Positions 44,175 through 54,932 are shown, numbered from the stretch's first letter. The stretch: DNA of 64,000 nucleotides from Sulfitobacter delicatus (GCF_900102535.1 NZ_FNBP01000003.1:1-64000), one strand, 5' to 3'. A program made the numbers and translations. Notes: generated from the sequence alone by a model not told the origin.

Positions 44175-44914
44175 TTGCGTCTCACTTTCGGAATGCGGCT
44201 TTGCATCGGCTCATATGTCGCTTCGGCATGGGGCGGGTGGCCATGGGTGCGCGACCAAAAGGCAAAGCCACCCCGGCGCAGCCAGACGGGCAGAGTTAGC
44301 ACCAGCCCGGCAATAAAGCCCCCCGCATGCGCCCAATAGGCGACCCCGCCCGTGCCCGGTGTGGCCCCGATGCCGCCGATGAATTGCATGGCAAACCACA
44401 GGCCCAAGACGATCCAAGCCGGGATGACAAAGATGCGGAAAAAGATGATGAAGATTAGGAGGATGTCGACCTTGGCACGCGGAAACAGCAGCAGGTAGCC
44501 ACCCATGACCCCGGCGATCGCGCCGGACGCGCCGACCATCGGCACCCAAGAGAGAGGTTCGGTGATGACCTGCCCAAGCCCCGCCGCCACGCCACAGGCG
44601 AGGTAGAAGAGCAGATAGGGGATATGGCCCATCTCATCTTCGACATTGTCGCCAAAAATCCATAAAAACAGCATGTTGCCTGCCAGATGCATCCAGCCGC
44701 CATGCAGGAACATCGAGGTCAGCAGCCCCGCATAGCCTTCGCCCGCGCTCAGCCGCGCAGGCAGCAGCGCGTAATTATAGTAGAAATTCCCAAGCGCCTG
44801 TTCATCCGCCATCAGCCCCGCGTAGGACAGAAACACCCCAATGTTCAGCGCCATCAGCGCATAGGTGACATAGGGCGTGCGGCCCGAGGGGTTGTGATCG
44901 CGGATCGGGAACAT
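44171..44914 (-). CDS. Rhomboid-family intramembrane serine protease
   Basis: A 247-aa membrane protein with six main helices. Catalytic Ser is in GASGAIAG (~130) and His in AYWAHAGGFIAG (~193). MFLHGGWMHLAGNMLFLW is the standard second-helix region with His and Asn of the oxyanion hole. The start chosen is ATG 44914 behind AAAGGTGG, giving the family N-terminus MFPIRDHNP; a start at 44950 adds 12 residues. It is a bacterial rhomboid without extra domains and its substrates are unknown. Confidence 0.92.
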   Translation of the reverse strand: MFPIRDHNPSGRTPYVTYALMALNIGVFLSYAGLMADEQALGNFYYNYALLPARLSAGEGYAGLLTSMFLHGGWMHLAGNMLFLWIFGDNVEDEMGHIPYLLFYLACGVAAGLGQVITEPLSWVPMVGASGAIAGVMGGYLLLFPRAKVDILLIFIIFFRIFVIPAWIVLGLWFAMQFIGGIGATPGTGGVAYWAHAGGFIAGLVLTLPVWLRRGGFAFWSRTHGHPPHAEATYEPMQSRIPKVRRK

Positions 44915-44995
44915 GCCGGCCACCTTTTGCCAAGTCCTGCGCCCGGTCAAGCGGCGCGGTTGCGTCCGTCTTAGCTGCGCTTGGGGCGGCTTATG

Positions 44996-46147
44996 TCAAG
45001 CCGCACCAAGCAAATCCCGCGCGATCCGCTCGAAAATGCCCGCCCCGATGGGGATGAGGTCATCGGGGAAGTCATAGTCCGGGTTGTGCAGCGCGGCGTA
45101 GTCTTTGCCCGGCCCGAGGCAGAGCATCGCCGCTTTCGCGCCATGGCCGAAAATGCCGAAATCCTCAGAGGCGCGCATCGGCACGCCTTCATCACCGTGC
45201 GACACGCCCAAGGCCTCCATCGCGGCGCGGGCGACCTCATAAGCGTCGGGGGCGTTGATCGAGGCTGCGAAATGGTCGAAGATTTCGAGGCTGTGCTTCA
45301 GCCCATGCGCGGCAGCGACGTCATCCACAAGGGTGCGCAACTCCGCTTCGATCTCCGCCAGCCCTGCGTCGTGGGTGCTGCGCAGGGTGGTATAGATCAC
45401 CGCCTCGCCGGGGGCGATGCCAAAGGTCGGCTCGCCAATACGGGTATGGGTGAGGGTGACCAGCCGGAAGCGCTCATCGAGCGGACCACCCACCCCAAGC
45501 GCGTCGATCGCCGGGAGCAGTTGCGCCACCGCCAGCGCGGGCGAGGTGCCGTCTTCGGGGTCAGCCGCATGGGCGGTCTTGCCCGTGAGCGTGATCGCCA
45601 TGCCCTGTGACGCGCAGTTGATCAGGCCGGGACCAGAGGAGACTTGGCCAAAGGGCTGTCCCGGTTCCACATGGATGGCAAAGGCCCAATCGGCGGCAAT
45701 CTCGTCATAGGCCGGGTCGGCCACGACGGCTTTCGCCCCGCTGCCGTCTTCCTCCGCCGGTTGGAACATCAGCACGACGCGCCCCTTGGCGACCGGGCGG
45801 CGCGAGATCATCCGGCCAAGGGCCAGCAGCATGGTCATATGGCCGTCATGGCCGCAGACATGGCTTTTGCCGGAAACTTTGGAGGCCCATGGGATGTCGT
45901 GTTCCTCTGGGATCGGCAGTCCGTCCAGCTCGGCGCGGAACAGGACTGTGGGGCCGGGGGTGCCACTGTCGAAGACCGCCGCGACGCCATGGCCGCCGAG
46001 GCCCGTCAGGATGCGGGTCGGGGCGAGGGTTTTGAGTTCCGCCGCGATGGTGCGGGCGGTCTCGGCCTCCTCGCCCGAGACTTCGGGGTATTGGTGAAGC
46101 GCCCGGCGAAAAGCCGTTAGCTCTTCTATATCGCTGTTCGTCAGCAT
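44996..46147 (-). CDS. M20D-family amidohydrolase (hippurate/IAA-amino acid hydrolase-like)
   Basis: A 383-aa dinuclear metal peptidase. Metal ligands are in HVCGHDGHM (~93-101), FQPAEEDGSG, and the final His in AALHNPDYDFPDDLI. The central dimerisation domain (GKTAHAADPEDG) is intact. The family removes acyl groups from amino acids or opens N-acetyl groups. It begins 25 bases after the putA stop on the same strand, so it is probably in the putA operon; release of amino acids from conjugates would fit that setting. Confidence 0.9.
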   Translation of the reverse strand: MLTNSDIEELTAFRRALHQYPEVSGEEAETARTIAAELKTLAPTRILTGLGGHGVAAVFDSGTPGPTVLFRAELDGLPIPEEHDIPWASKVSGKSHVCGHDGHMTMLLALGRMISRRPVAKGRVVLMFQPAEEDGSGAKAVVADPAYDEIAADWAFAIHVEPGQPFGQVSSGPGLINCASQGMAITLTGKTAHAADPEDGTSPALAVAQLLPAIDALGVGGPLDERFRLVTLTHTRIGEPTFGIAPGEAVIYTTLRSTHDAGLAEIEAELRTLVDDVAAAHGLKHSLEIFDHFAASINAPDAYEVARAAMEALGVSHGDEGVPMRASEDFGIFGHGAKAAMLCLGPGKDYAALHNPDYDFPDDLIPIGAGIFERIARDLLGAA

Positions 46148-46172
46148 GGCGCTTCCCCTTAGTCTGACCGCT

Positions 46173-49100
46173 CTAGGCCATCATCCCCAAGAGCTGTGCA
46201 TTGCCGCCAGAAGCCGTGGTGTCAACACAGACATGGCGTTCGGCACGGACGCGCGCCGTGTCGGGCAGCCCGCGCAGCAGCGGGATGATTGCGCCGTCGC
46301 GCTTGGCCAAGGCCATGTCGATGTCCCGCGCCGTGGCGTCATCGCCCCACCAGAGCAGACCGCCATAGGCCGGGCCGGTGGTCAGCAAGTCAGGGTCGAT
46401 CCGTCCCGTGGCCTCCACTGCGACACCGCCCAAGGCACGCACGGCTTTGGCTTGTGCAGCAGCCGTCTCGGCCCCCGGACCCATGCATAAAAGCGCAGGC
46501 CGCGGCAGGGTTGAGAGGCGGTTGCTCTCGCCAGTGGGGCCGGGCAGGGTCTGGGTTTCCAGCACGCCGGGTTGATGTGCGGGCAGGGCGGGGAGTTGGC
46601 TCTGCTCGCTGTCCCATGTGCCTGCGCAGTCCTGATGATCCGGCGCGCTGAAGCGGGGCAGATAGTTTGGCCCGCCCGCCTTGGGGCCGGTGCCGGAAAG
46701 GCCTTCGCCGCCAAAGGGTTGGCTGCCGACAATCGCGCCGATCTGGTTGCGGTTGACGTAGATATTGCCCGCCTCAATGCGTTCCGAGACATGCTGCACC
46801 CGGTCATCGATGCGGGTGTGCAGGCCGAAGGTCAGGCCATAGCCGGTGGCATTGATCGCATCGATCACGGCGTCCAACTCATGGCTTTTGAAGGTCGCCA
46901 CATGCAGCACCGGGCCGAAGATCTCGCGCTGCATATCGGCGATGCTGTTCACCCGCAGGATCGCAGGGCCGACAAAGGTGCCGCCTTTTGGGGCTTTCAG
47001 GTCGGCAATGACGCGGCCCTCGGCGCGGGCGGTCTCGATGTGCTCGATGATGCCTTCGCGGGCCTGAGCGTCGATCACCGGGCCGACATCGGTGGACAGG
47101 TGCCACGGGTCGCCCATCTTCAACGCTTGCATGGCCCCGGTCAGCATGCGGATCAGGTCTTCGGCGATGTCTTCCTGCACATAGAGGCAGCGCACGGCCG
47201 AGCAGCGCTGGCCTGCCGATTGAAAGGCGCTTTCGACAATCGCCTGCACGGCTTGCTCGGGCAGCGCCGTGCTGTCCACGATCATTGCGTTCAGTCCGCC
47301 GGTTTCAGCGATCAGCGGGGTGCCGGGGGCGCAGTATTCGGCCATGGCGGCGCGGATGCGCAGGGCGGTGGCGGTGGAGCCGGTGAAGGCGACACCATTA
47401 ATCCGCGCATCCGAGGTCAGGGCCGCGCCGACCTTGCCGCCGCCGGGCAGCAGTTGCAGGGCGGAGCGTGGCACGCCCGCTTCATGCAGGACGTCGACGG
47501 CGAGTTTCGCGATCAGCGGGGTTTGCTCTGCCGGTTTGGCCAGCACCGCATTGCCCGCCGCCAGTGCTGCCGTGACCTGCCCGCAGAAGATCGCCAGCGG
47601 GAAGTTCCACGGTGAGATGCAGGTGAAGATGCCCGCAGGCGGGGTGTTGGTCGCTTGGCCCGCGTAGTAGCGCAGGAAATCCACCGCCTCGCGCAGTTCG
47701 GCCACGCAGTCGGGCAGTCCCTTGCCAGCTTCGCGGGCGAGGATGGCAAAGATTTCGCCGTAGCGCTCCTCAAGCATGTCGGCGGCGCGCAGAAGCGTGG
47801 CGCGGCGGGTGTTCAGCGAGGCGTCCCAAAGGGCGGCATTGTCGAGCGCGGTGGCCACATCGGCCTCCGACGCAGGCCGTACTGTGCCGGGGGAGGTGCC
47901 GCCTGTGGGGTTGGTGACCGCCTCCGCAGCCTCGGGCGCGCTGGGGCCTGCGAGGATCGGGGCGGCGTCCCATGTCGCCTCGGCATAAGGCGCGCGGGCC
48001 TCTTCGATGGCGGCGAGAGTGGGGCTGTGTGCCAGGTCAAAGCCTTTGGCATTGGCGCGCTGTGGCTGGAACACCTCAGGCCCGCGCGGAATGGTCGGGA
48101 TGCTGTCTTGCAACTGGTCGAAAGGATCGGCAGCCACGACTTCGGGCGGGACGTCTTCGTCAACGATTTGGTTCACAAAGCTGGAGTTGGCCCCGTTCTC
48201 CAACAGACGCCGCACCAGATAGGCCAGCAGATCGCGGTGCGCGCCGACGGGGGCGTAGATGCGGCAACGGGTGCCGTGTTTTTGCATTACGATATCATGC
48301 AGGGTCTCCCCCATGCCGTGCAGGCGCTGGAACTCATAGGCTTCGGGGTCATCGGCCATATGCAGCACAGCAGCGACGGTATGGGCGTTATGGGTGGCGA
48401 ACTGCGGATAGATCCGGTCGGTCATGTTCAGCAGTTTGCGGGCATTGGCGATATAGCTCACGTCGGTGGCGGCTTTGCGGGTGAAGACCGGGAAACCGTC
48501 GATGCCTTCGACCTGCGCCTGTTTGATTTCGGTGTCCCAATAGGCGCCCTTGACCAGACGCACCATGATGCGGCGGTCGTGGCGCTCTGCCATGTCATAA
48601 AGCGTGTCGATCACAATGCCTGCGCGGGGGCCGTAGGCCTGCACGACCACGCCAAACCCGTCCCAGCCCGCCAGTGCAGGTTCAGCCATCACGGTGTCGA
48701 TGACCTCGAGCGAGAGCGCCAGACGGTCGGCTTCCTCGGCGTCGATGTTAAGCCCCATGCCCGCCGATTTCGCCAAGAGCGCCAAGGCGCGCAGGCGCGG
48801 CACCAGATCGCGCATCACGCCGGCTTCTTGGGCCAGTTCATAGCGCGGATGCAGGGCCGAAAGCTTGACCGAGATGCCGGGGTTTTTGCGGGTGTCGTCA
48901 TGGGTGCAGGCATCGGCAATGGCCGAGATCGCGCGGGAATAGCTCAGGTGATAGCGTTTGGCGTCGGCCTCGGTCCGGGCCGCTTCGCCGAGCATGTCGT
49001 AGCTATAGGTGAAGCCCTTTTTCTCCATGCCGCGGGCACGTTTCATTGCGGCTTGAATGTCTTCGCCCAGCACAAATTGTCGCCCCATCTCGCGCATGGC

Positions 49101-49589
49101 GCGGCTCACGGCGGTGCGGATCACCGGCTCGCCCAGACGTTTGATCGCCGCACGCAGGTGGCGCACGGGGCCGGGTCGGTCATCGTCGAGCACGCGGCCT
49201 GTCAGCATCAGCGCCCAGGTCGAGGCATTGACGAGGCTCGAGGTCGAATGGCCCATGTGGCGGCCCCAGTCCGAGGGGGCGATCTTGTCTTCGATCAGCG
49301 CGTCGATGGTCTCGGCGTCCGGCACGCGCAAGAGCGCCTCGGCCAGACACATCAGCGCCACGCCTTCTTCGGTGCTGAGCCCGTATTCGGCGAGGAACAC
49401 CTCCATCATTCCGGGGGCGGAGGTGCCGCGGATGTCCCGCACGAGTTCCGCCGCATCCGCGCTGATCTGGGTACGGTCCTCCTTCGTCAAATCGGCAGTC
49501 TCGATCAGCTCGGCCAGCAGCGGGTCCGGGTCAGCATAGGTGCGGGCATCGATTGTGTGACGCAGGGCGGGGGCGTGATCGAGAGACAT
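46173..49589 (-). CDS. putA: Bifunctional proline dehydrogenase / delta-1-pyrroline-5-carboxylate dehydrogenase
   Basis: A 1138-aa fused enzyme turning proline into glutamate. The FAD-dependent PRODH barrel is in ~140-480, and the NAD-dependent aldehyde dehydrogenase is in ~560-1000, with catalytic Glu in ETGGLNAM (~760) and Cys in GQRCSAVRC (~794). There is no N-terminal ribbon-helix-helix domain, so it is not the self-repressing enterobacterial type. A separate PutR-like regulator is encoded divergently 108 bases away. The start ATG follows CTGGAG. The C-terminal ~130 residues are poorly defined. Confidence 0.97.
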   Translation of the reverse strand: MSLDHAPALRHTIDARTYADPDPLLAELIETADLTKEDRTQISADAAELVRDIRGTSAPGMMEVFLAEYGLSTEEGVALMCLAEALLRVPDAETIDALIEDKIAPSDWGRHMGHSTSSLVNASTWALMLTGRVLDDDRPGPVRHLRAAIKRLGEPVIRTAVSRAMREMGRQFVLGEDIQAAMKRARGMEKKGFTYSYDMLGEAARTEADAKRYHLSYSRAISAIADACTHDDTRKNPGISVKLSALHPRYELAQEAGVMRDLVPRLRALALLAKSAGMGLNIDAEEADRLALSLEVIDTVMAEPALAGWDGFGVVVQAYGPRAGIVIDTLYDMAERHDRRIMVRLVKGAYWDTEIKQAQVEGIDGFPVFTRKAATDVSYIANARKLLNMTDRIYPQFATHNAHTVAAVLHMADDPEAYEFQRLHGMGETLHDIVMQKHGTRCRIYAPVGAHRDLLAYLVRRLLENGANSSFVNQIVDEDVPPEVVAADPFDQLQDSIPTIPRGPEVFQPQRANAKGFDLAHSPTLAAIEEARAPYAEATWDAAPILAGPSAPEAAEAVTNPTGGTSPGTVRPASEADVATALDNAALWDASLNTRRATLLRAADMLEERYGEIFAILAREAGKGLPDCVAELREAVDFLRYYAGQATNTPPAGIFTCISPWNFPLAIFCGQVTAALAAGNAVLAKPAEQTPLIAKLAVDVLHEAGVPRSALQLLPGGGKVGAALTSDARINGVAFTGSTATALRIRAAMAEYCAPGTPLIAETGGLNAMIVDSTALPEQAVQAIVESAFQSAGQRCSAVRCLYVQEDIAEDLIRMLTGAMQALKMGDPWHLSTDVGPVIDAQAREGIIEHIETARAEGRVIADLKAPKGGTFVGPAILRVNSIADMQREIFGPVLHVATFKSHELDAVIDAINATGYGLTFGLHTRIDDRVQHVSERIEAGNIYVNRNQIGAIVGSQPFGGEGLSGTGPKAGGPNYLPRFSAPDHQDCAGTWDSEQSQLPALPAHQPGVLETQTLPGPTGESNRLSTLPRPALLCMGPGAETAAAQAKAVRALGGVAVEATGRIDPDLLTTGPAYGGLLWWGDDATARDIDMALAKRDGAIIPLLRGLPDTARVRAERHVCVDTTASGGNAQLLGMMA

Positions 49590-49614
49590 GGGCAGACTCC
49601 AGTTGATGTTTTGT

Positions 49615-49625
49615 CTATACTATAG
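49615..49625. promoter_or_regulatory. Short dyad in the putA-putR intergenic region
   Basis: CTATACTATAG, a perfect 5-bp palindrome around a central C, in an AT-rich patch 26 bases before the putA ATG. It could be part of the putA -10 region or of a PutR binding site. Too short for certainty. Confidence 0.3.
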
Positions 49626-49697
49626 CATGTTCGTCGGGAGGATCGACTGAAGATGGCGTCGGACACAGGCGTTCAGACTGAATTTTAGGACAAACAG

Positions 49698-50174
49698 ATG
49701 GCAAACGAACTTTCTGATCTGGACCGGTTTGACCGCGCGATTCTGTCGGTCTTGGCAGAGGATGGACGGATCAGCATAACGGACCTCGCGCGCCGCATCG
49801 GCCTGTCAAAATCGCCTACGCAGGCACGGCTTAGACGGCTTGAGGAAAGCGGCGTAATCCTCGGCTACCGCGCTCTGCTGGACCCGATCCGGTTGGGCTT
49901 GGACCACGTGGCCTTTGTCGAAGTTCGGCTAAACGATACCCGCGAGGCTGCGCTGCGCGCATTTAACCAAGCCGTCGCGAAAGTGCCCGAGATTGAGCAA
50001 GCCCATATGATCGCAAGCCATTTCGACTATCTGCTCAAGGTTCGCACCCGCAATATGTCGGAGTACCGGAAGTTTTTGGGGGAGACGATTTCCTCTCTGC
50101 CGCATGTCGCCAACACCTCCACCTATGTGGCGATGGAGGCGGTCAAGGAAACCATGCTGGCTGAAACGACCTAA
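49698..50174 (+). CDS. putR: Lrp-family proline utilisation regulator
   Basis: A 158-aa Lrp/AsnC protein with a winged helix at ~8-60 (DRFDRAILSVLAEDGRISIT, LARRIGLSKSPTQARLRRLE) and a RAM domain. The divergent position next to putA and the sequence pattern match PutR of Rhodobacter and Agrobacterium, which activates putA when proline is present. The ATG lies 108 bases from the putA start. The gene symbol rests on context as well as sequence. Confidence 0.85.
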   Translation: MANELSDLDRFDRAILSVLAEDGRISITDLARRIGLSKSPTQARLRRLEESGVILGYRALLDPIRLGLDHVAFVEVRLNDTREAALRAFNQAVAKVPEIEQAHMIASHFDYLLKVRTRNMSEYRKFLGETISSLPHVANTSTYVAMEAVKETMLAETT

Positions 50175-50239
50175 GTGAGACGCGGCTAAGGTGATCGGCC
50201 ATTTACACCGCCCGCGCGATGCTTATTGTGCGCCACGAT

Positions 50240-50326
50240 GCGGGCGTGATGGAATGGTAGACATACCAGACTTAAAATCTGTTGGGGCGTAGCCCCGTGT
50301 GGGTTCGAGTCCCACCGCCCGCACCA
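50240..50326 (+). tRNA. tRNA-Leu (TAA)
   Basis: An 87-nt tRNA with acceptor arms GCGGGCG (50240-50246) and CGCCCGC (50316-50322), discriminator A and encoded CCA (50324-50326). The anticodon loop CTTAAAA gives anticodon TAA (50273-50275). The long variable arm TTGGGGCGTAGCCCCGT and the T-arm GGGTTCGAGTCCC are normal for leucine. A T-run follows directly and may end transcription. Confidence 0.96.
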
Positions 50327-50499
50327 TTTTTCTAAGCGTTTTCGACCATTCATTCGCGCCGCATTTTCTTGACGCAGCGCGTCAAGTAGCTCCCTCCCTC
50401 TTCCGCCTTCACCCCCGCGTTAATCGGGTTGTAAGACATGATGCTTTAGGTCTCCCCGAGATTGCCCCTGCGGGGGCGCTGGAACGTCGAGGGACCGCA

Positions 50500-53076
50500 A
50501 TGGCGCAGACAAAGACCGAAACCGGGCGGATCAATCCGTTTCAAAGCCTGTTTTTCAAAACCACCTTCATGGTGGCGATTTGCGTCATCGTTGTTGTCAC
50601 CATTGTCGAGGTGATGAACTACCTTGAACAACGTCAGCAAATGCACCGGCAAATCACGAACCGCGCGGAAGAGGTCACCCGGTTGCTCGCCATGCAGACC
50701 GGCGGGTCGATCAAGTTCGGAAATGTGGATGCGGTGGACCAGATTGTCGGCGGGGTGATGCAGGCTGCGGGGCGGGATGCTTTGGGGGCGATGGTCACGA
50801 CGCGCGACGGGGCGCCGATGTTTGTGACACCGGGGGCAGGGCTTGATCAGACTGCGGCGCAGGCCCTTTCGCAGCAGGCTTTGGTGAGCGGGGCGGTGGC
50901 CGTCGACGCGCGCGGCATGTCCGTGGCCTTGCCGGTGACTTTCGGCGGAGAAGGGGCGGTGGTTGGCGCGGTTGTGACCGGCTGGACCGATGAGTTCAGG
51001 GCGGCGACCTTGATCACGGAAAAGCTCAAGACTTCGCTTACAGCGCTCGGCGTACTGGTGGTCGCGCTGATCCTGACCGGCTATTACCTGTTGCGGCGCA
51101 TGACCCGCCCGATGTTGCGGCTGCGCAATGCGATGACCCGTATTTCCGAAGGCAGGTACGACACGCGCATCGCCCATACCGACCGACGCGATGAGATCGG
51201 GCAGATGGCCCAGCGGCTTGACGAATTCCGCGGCTCGCTCGCCGAAGCCAGCGCAGTGGCAGTGGAATCCGCCTTTCGGGGCGCGGCATTTGTAGGCTCT
51301 TCGGCCTCAATGATGATGGTGGATGAGGCGGGCAAGGTGATATTCGTCAACCCAGCCTGTCAGTCGCTGCTATCAAGCCTGATGCCGGACCTTGCGGCGA
51401 ACTGGCCTGGTATCAGCAGCGAAGACTTGATCGGCGCGGATCTTCATGGTTTTGCAGGGTTGGAGGGCGAGATATCCGACCTTTCGGCTGACAGCAGAGC
51501 CGAGACCACGGCGCGTGTCGGGGACCGTGTGGTCAGCATTAAGATCAACCAAGCCTGTGGCGCTGAGGGGAATGTCATCGGGGCGGTCGTCGAATGGGCC
51601 GACCGGACCGAAGCGCAGCGCAATGCAGTGCTGATCAACACCATCGACAGCAACCAAATTCGGGTGGAGTTTGATGAGACCGGACAAGTCCGTGAGGCGA
51701 ATGACATGGCCTGTGGCGTAACGCATGGGCTAGGCGATTGTCTGGATGGCCAGCAGATCGGCGACGTATTCGGGGCCAATCTGGTCGACAACCAACCGAT
51801 TGAGACGGTGCTGCGCAACGTACGGGGGGGCGAGCCGGTCCATGGCCGCTTCGAGATGCATCCTGGGGAAGAGACAGCACGGATCATTGAGGGCAGTTTC
51901 ACGCCGGTCACTGGCCCGGATGATGCGGTGCAGAGCATCCTGTTTCTCGGTGCCGATGTGACAGAGGCCGATGCGCGGATGCGGGCGGCAGAGGCCGAGC
52001 GTAGCCGGGTGGCCGTCGAGCAAAAAGACGTCGTCGAAGCGCTCGGCGTGGCCCTGACAGACCTTGCGGGTGGGGACTTGCACAGCGACATTAACCATGG
52101 CTTTCCCCCTGCCTATGAAAAGCTACGCTCGGATTTCAACGCCACCGTGCGCTCCTTGCGCGAAGCGATTGGTGCGGTGATGCAGAACGCAGATTCGATC
52201 CGCAGCGAGACGACAGAGATTACATCTGCCGCTGATGACCTCTCGCGCCGGACCGAGAAACAGGCCGCCACGCTGGAGGAAACCGCCGCCGCGCTGGATG
52301 AGTTGACGGCCTCAGTTCGCTCGGCCGCCGCTGGCGCCGATGACGCCAGCAATATGTCGGCAGAGGCCCAGAAGAACGCTGAGCAGGGCGGCGAAGTCGC
52401 GCGGCGTGCTGTGGATGCAATGGACGGGATCAAGACGTCGTCCCAGGAAATCTCAAAGATCACCAGCGTGATTGATGACATCGCCTTTCAAACCAATTTG
52501 CTGGCGCTTAACGCTGGCGTCGAAGCTGCCCGCGCAGGCGAAGCGGGACGCGGTTTTGCCGTGGTGGCCACCGAGGTGCGAGCCTTGGCACAGCGCTCCT
52601 CCGACGCGGCGCGGGAGATTAATGCGTTGATTTCTTCCTCGGGCGATCAGGTGCAGCAGGGGGTCGATCTGGTGGACCGCACCGGTGCCGCGCTCTCGGC
52701 CATCGTGACATCAGTTTCCGAGATTTCGGACCGCGTTTCGGCTATCGCTGCTTCGGCGCGCGAGCAGTCCAGCGGTTTGGCCGAAATTAACAGCGCCGTG
52801 ACCGAGTTGGACCATGTGACACAGCAAAATGCCGCCATGTTCGAAGAAACCACTGCTGCCAGCCATGCACTCACCGGGGAGGCCGATGCGCTCGCCCATG
52901 CGGTGGCGCGCTTCCGGCTGACTGAGGCAGGTACGCCGCCCGCTGCCAATATCGCGCCACCTCCGCTGCAGGTCGCGCCCCCCGCGCCGCGTCCTGTGGT
53001 GGCTGCCGTGACGCTCGGAAATACGGCGCTCGCGAGCGCGACAGAGGCTGAGAATGACGGTTGGGAGGAATTTTAA
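50500..53076 (+). CDS. Methyl-accepting chemotaxis protein with PAS-like repeats
   Basis: An 858-aa transducer. TM1 is at ~20-40, a periplasmic region of ~140 residues follows, TM2 is at ~180-198 ([19 protein letters not shown]), and HAMP at ~200-250. Two PAS-like segments lie at ~265-380 and ~390-500, then the signalling domain at ~560-800 with its hairpin tip [20 protein letters not shown]. The C-terminus is DGWEEF, a tethering pentapeptide of the type bound by CheR/CheB. The start ATG follows GAGGGA; the frame is open to 50299 through the tRNA and is not used. No che genes are nearby. Confidence 0.9.
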   Translation: MAQTKTETGRINPFQSLFFKTTFMVAICVIVVVTIVEVMNYLEQRQQMHRQITNRAEEVTRLLAMQTGGSIKFGNVDAVDQIVGGVMQAAGRDALGAMVTTRDGAPMFVTPGAGLDQTAAQALSQQALVSGAVAVDARGMSVALPVTFGGEGAVVGAVVTGWTDEFRAATLITEKLKTSLTALGVLVVALILTGYYLLRRMTRPMLRLRNAMTRISEGRYDTRIAHTDRRDEIGQMAQRLDEFRGSLAEASAVAVESAFRGAAFVGSSASMMMVDEAGKVIFVNPACQSLLSSLMPDLAANWPGISSEDLIGADLHGFAGLEGEISDLSADSRAETTARVGDRVVSIKINQACGAEGNVIGAVVEWADRTEAQRNAVLINTIDSNQIRVEFDETGQVREANDMACGVTHGLGDCLDGQQIGDVFGANLVDNQPIETVLRNVRGGEPVHGRFEMHPGEETARIIEGSFTPVTGPDDAVQSILFLGADVTEADARMRAAEAERSRVAVEQKDVVEALGVALTDLAGGDLHSDINHGFPPAYEKLRSDFNATVRSLREAIGAVMQNADSIRSETTEITSAADDLSRRTEKQAATLEETAAALDELTASVRSAAAGADDASNMSAEAQKNAEQGGEVARRAVDAMDGIKTSSQEISKITSVIDDIAFQTNLLALNAGVEAARAGEAGRGFAVVATEVRALAQRSSDAAREINALISSSGDQVQQGVDLVDRTGAALSAIVTSVSEISDRVSAIAASAREQSSGLAEINSAVTELDHVTQQNAAMFEETTAASHALTGEADALAHAVARFRLTEAGTPPAANIAPPPLQVAPPAPRPVVAAVTLGNTALASATEAENDGWEEF

Positions 53077-53152
53077 TTAGCGGGCTGTTTGGGCGCGGCT
53101 AGTTTAGGCATCGGCCACCGCGCTAACCCATCAGACAGAGCGTAGCGGAAAC

Positions 53153-53187
53153 AAAGGGCGGCCCCCTCTTCCGAGGGGCCGCCCGTT
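53153..53187 (-). terminator. Terminator of metG (possibly bidirectional)
   Basis: A 10-bp stem GGGCGGCCCC / GGGGCCGCCC with a 9-nt loop at 53156-53184. On the - strand it is followed by TTTGTTT, fitting metG termination 36 bases after its stop. On the + strand only GTTCT follows, so it is weaker for the chemoreceptor gene. Confidence 0.75.
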
Positions 53188-53219
53188 CTATGCTTTGGTC
53201 GCGCTCGTTATGCGCCTTG

Positions 53220-54932
53220 TCAGTCCCGTTTGCCTGCGAAACGTTCGGCCCATTCTTCGCGACTTTCATCGGTAATTTTGGCAAAGAGCACCTCAGGCAC
53301 TTCGAAGGCATGACCGGGTGCGAGCTTGCCGAGAGCCGCTGGCACATCATCGGGCCAAGGCATATCCGCGACCTTCATCGCGTCGAGCATCGATGCTGCC
53401 GCCGTGGGGATGAACGGCGCCGAGAGCACCGCGTAGAGCGGGATCAGGTTCAACGCCAGACGGACTTGTGCCGCGGCTTTGTCGGGATCTGTCTTGAAGG
53501 TGGTCCAAGGCGCTTGGGCCTGCAGGTATTCGTTGCCCGCAGCCCAGATGCCGCGCAATTCGGCGGCGGATTTGCGCACTTCCATCGCGTCCATCAGCGC
53601 CTCATAGCGCGCCACACGGGCGGTGATGTCCGCGATCAGCGCCTTTTCCGCCTCGCCATATTCGCCCGCTTCCGGCACGGCTTCGCCAAATTTGGAGCGG
53701 CAGAATTTGGTGATCCGGCTGATGAAATTGCCCAGCACATCGGCGAGGTCTTTGTTCACCGAGGCTTGGAAGTTTTCCCATGTGAATTCAGCGTCAGAGG
53801 TCTCTGGCGCATGGCTCAGGAGCCACCAGCGCCAGTAGTCCGCAGGCAGGATTTCCAGCGCCTGATCCATGAAGACACCGCGCCCGCGCGAGGTGCTGAA
53901 TTGGCCCCCGTCATAGGTCAGGTAGTTGAAGGACTTGATGTAATCGACAAGCTTCCACGGCTCACCCGAACCTTTGATCGTCGCCGGAAAACTGAGCGTG
54001 TGGAAGGGCACGTTGTCCTTGCCCATAAACTGGGTATAGCGCACATCATCCGCGCCTTTGTCGGTGCGCCACCAGCTTTCCCAATCGCTGCCTTTGCCCG
54101 CATCGACCCATTCCTGCGCGCAGGCGATATATTCAATCGGCGCGTCGAACCAGACGTAGAAGACCTTGCCCTCCATGCCCGGCCAATCTTGATCGCCGCG
54201 CTTCACCGGCACGCCCCAGCTGAGGTCGCGGGTGATGCCACGGTCTTGCAAACCGTCGCCGTCATGCAACCATTTCTTGGCGATGGAAGTGGTCAGCACG
54301 GGCCAGTCGGTCTTGGTGGTGATCCACTCGTCCAACTCGTCCTTCAGCTTGCTCTGGCGCAGGAACAGATGTTTGGTCTCGCGCATCTCCAAATCGGTCG
54401 CGCCCGAGATGGTGGAGCGCGGGTTAATCAGGTCTTCGGGGTCAAGCTGCTTGGTGCAGTTGTCGCATTGGTCGCCGCGCGCATCCTCGAACCCGCAGTT
54501 GGGGCAGGTGCCTTCGACATAGCGATCGGGCAGAAAGCGGCCATCGGTGGGCGAGTAAATCTGGCGTTGCGAGACTTCCTCGATCAAGCCCTGATCCGCC
54601 AGCGCACCCGCGAAATGCTGGGTCAGCTTGCGGTTTTGCGGGCTGGAGGAGCGACCGAAGTGGTCAAAGCTCAGGCCAAAGCCCTCGGCAATGCGGGCCT
54701 GCGTTTCATACATTTCGGCGCAATATTCCTCGACCGGCTTGCCCGCCTTGGCAGCAGCAAGTTCGGCAGGGGTGCCGTGTTCGTCCGTGGCGCAGAGGAA
54801 CAGCACCTCTTGCCCACGCCCCCGCAGGTAGCGCGCATAGAGGTCGGCAGGCAGCTGGCTGCCCACGAGGTTCCCGAGGTGTTTGATCCCGTTGATATAG
54901 GGGATTGCGGAGGTGATGAGGTGGCGTGTCAT
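53220..54932 (-). CDS. metG: Methionyl-tRNA synthetase
   Basis: A 570-aa class Ia synthetase of the form without the C-terminal dimerisation domain. [18 protein letters not shown] contains the HLGN version of HIGH at ~18-21. A zinc knuckle is seen as [17 protein letters not shown] (~143-160), and the catalytic core has WFDAPIEYI. The KMSKS site reads [12 protein letters not shown] (~342), so both lysines of the canonical signature are replaced. The order and length otherwise fit MetRS. It is followed by a strong terminator; the MFS gene upstream is on the same strand, 72 bases away. Confidence 0.95.
   Translation of the reverse strand: MTRHLITSAIPYINGIKHLGNLVGSQLPADLYARYLRGRGQEVLFLCATDEHGTPAELAAAKAGKPVEEYCAEMYETQARIAEGFGLSFDHFGRSSSPQNRKLTQHFAGALADQGLIEEVSQRQIYSPTDGRFLPDRYVEGTCPNCGFEDARGDQCDNCTKQLDPEDLINPRSTISGATDLEMRETKHLFLRQSKLKDELDEWITTKTDWPVLTTSIAKKWLHDGDGLQDRGITRDLSWGVPVKRGDQDWPGMEGKVFYVWFDAPIEYIACAQEWVDAGKGSDWESWWRTDKGADDVRYTQFMGKDNVPFHTLSFPATIKGSGEPWKLVDYIKSFNYLTYDGGQFSTSRGRGVFMDQALEILPADYWRWWLLSHAPETSDAEFTWENFQASVNKDLADVLGNFISRITKFCRSKFGEAVPEAGEYGEAEKALIADITARVARYEALMDAMEVRKSAAELRGIWAAGNEYLQAQAPWTTFKTDPDKAAAQVRLALNLIPLYAVLSAPFIPTAAASMLDAMKVADMPWPDDVPAALGKLAPGHAFEVPEVLFAKITDESREEWAERFAGKRD

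Noticed and set aside
47655..49625. A 656-aa open frame on the + strand opposite putA
   Set aside because: Antisense to a certain gene with PRODH and ALDH motifs; no domain or ribosome site of its own. The long frames opposite valS (35808-37754) and metG (53190-55205) are rejected for the same reason.
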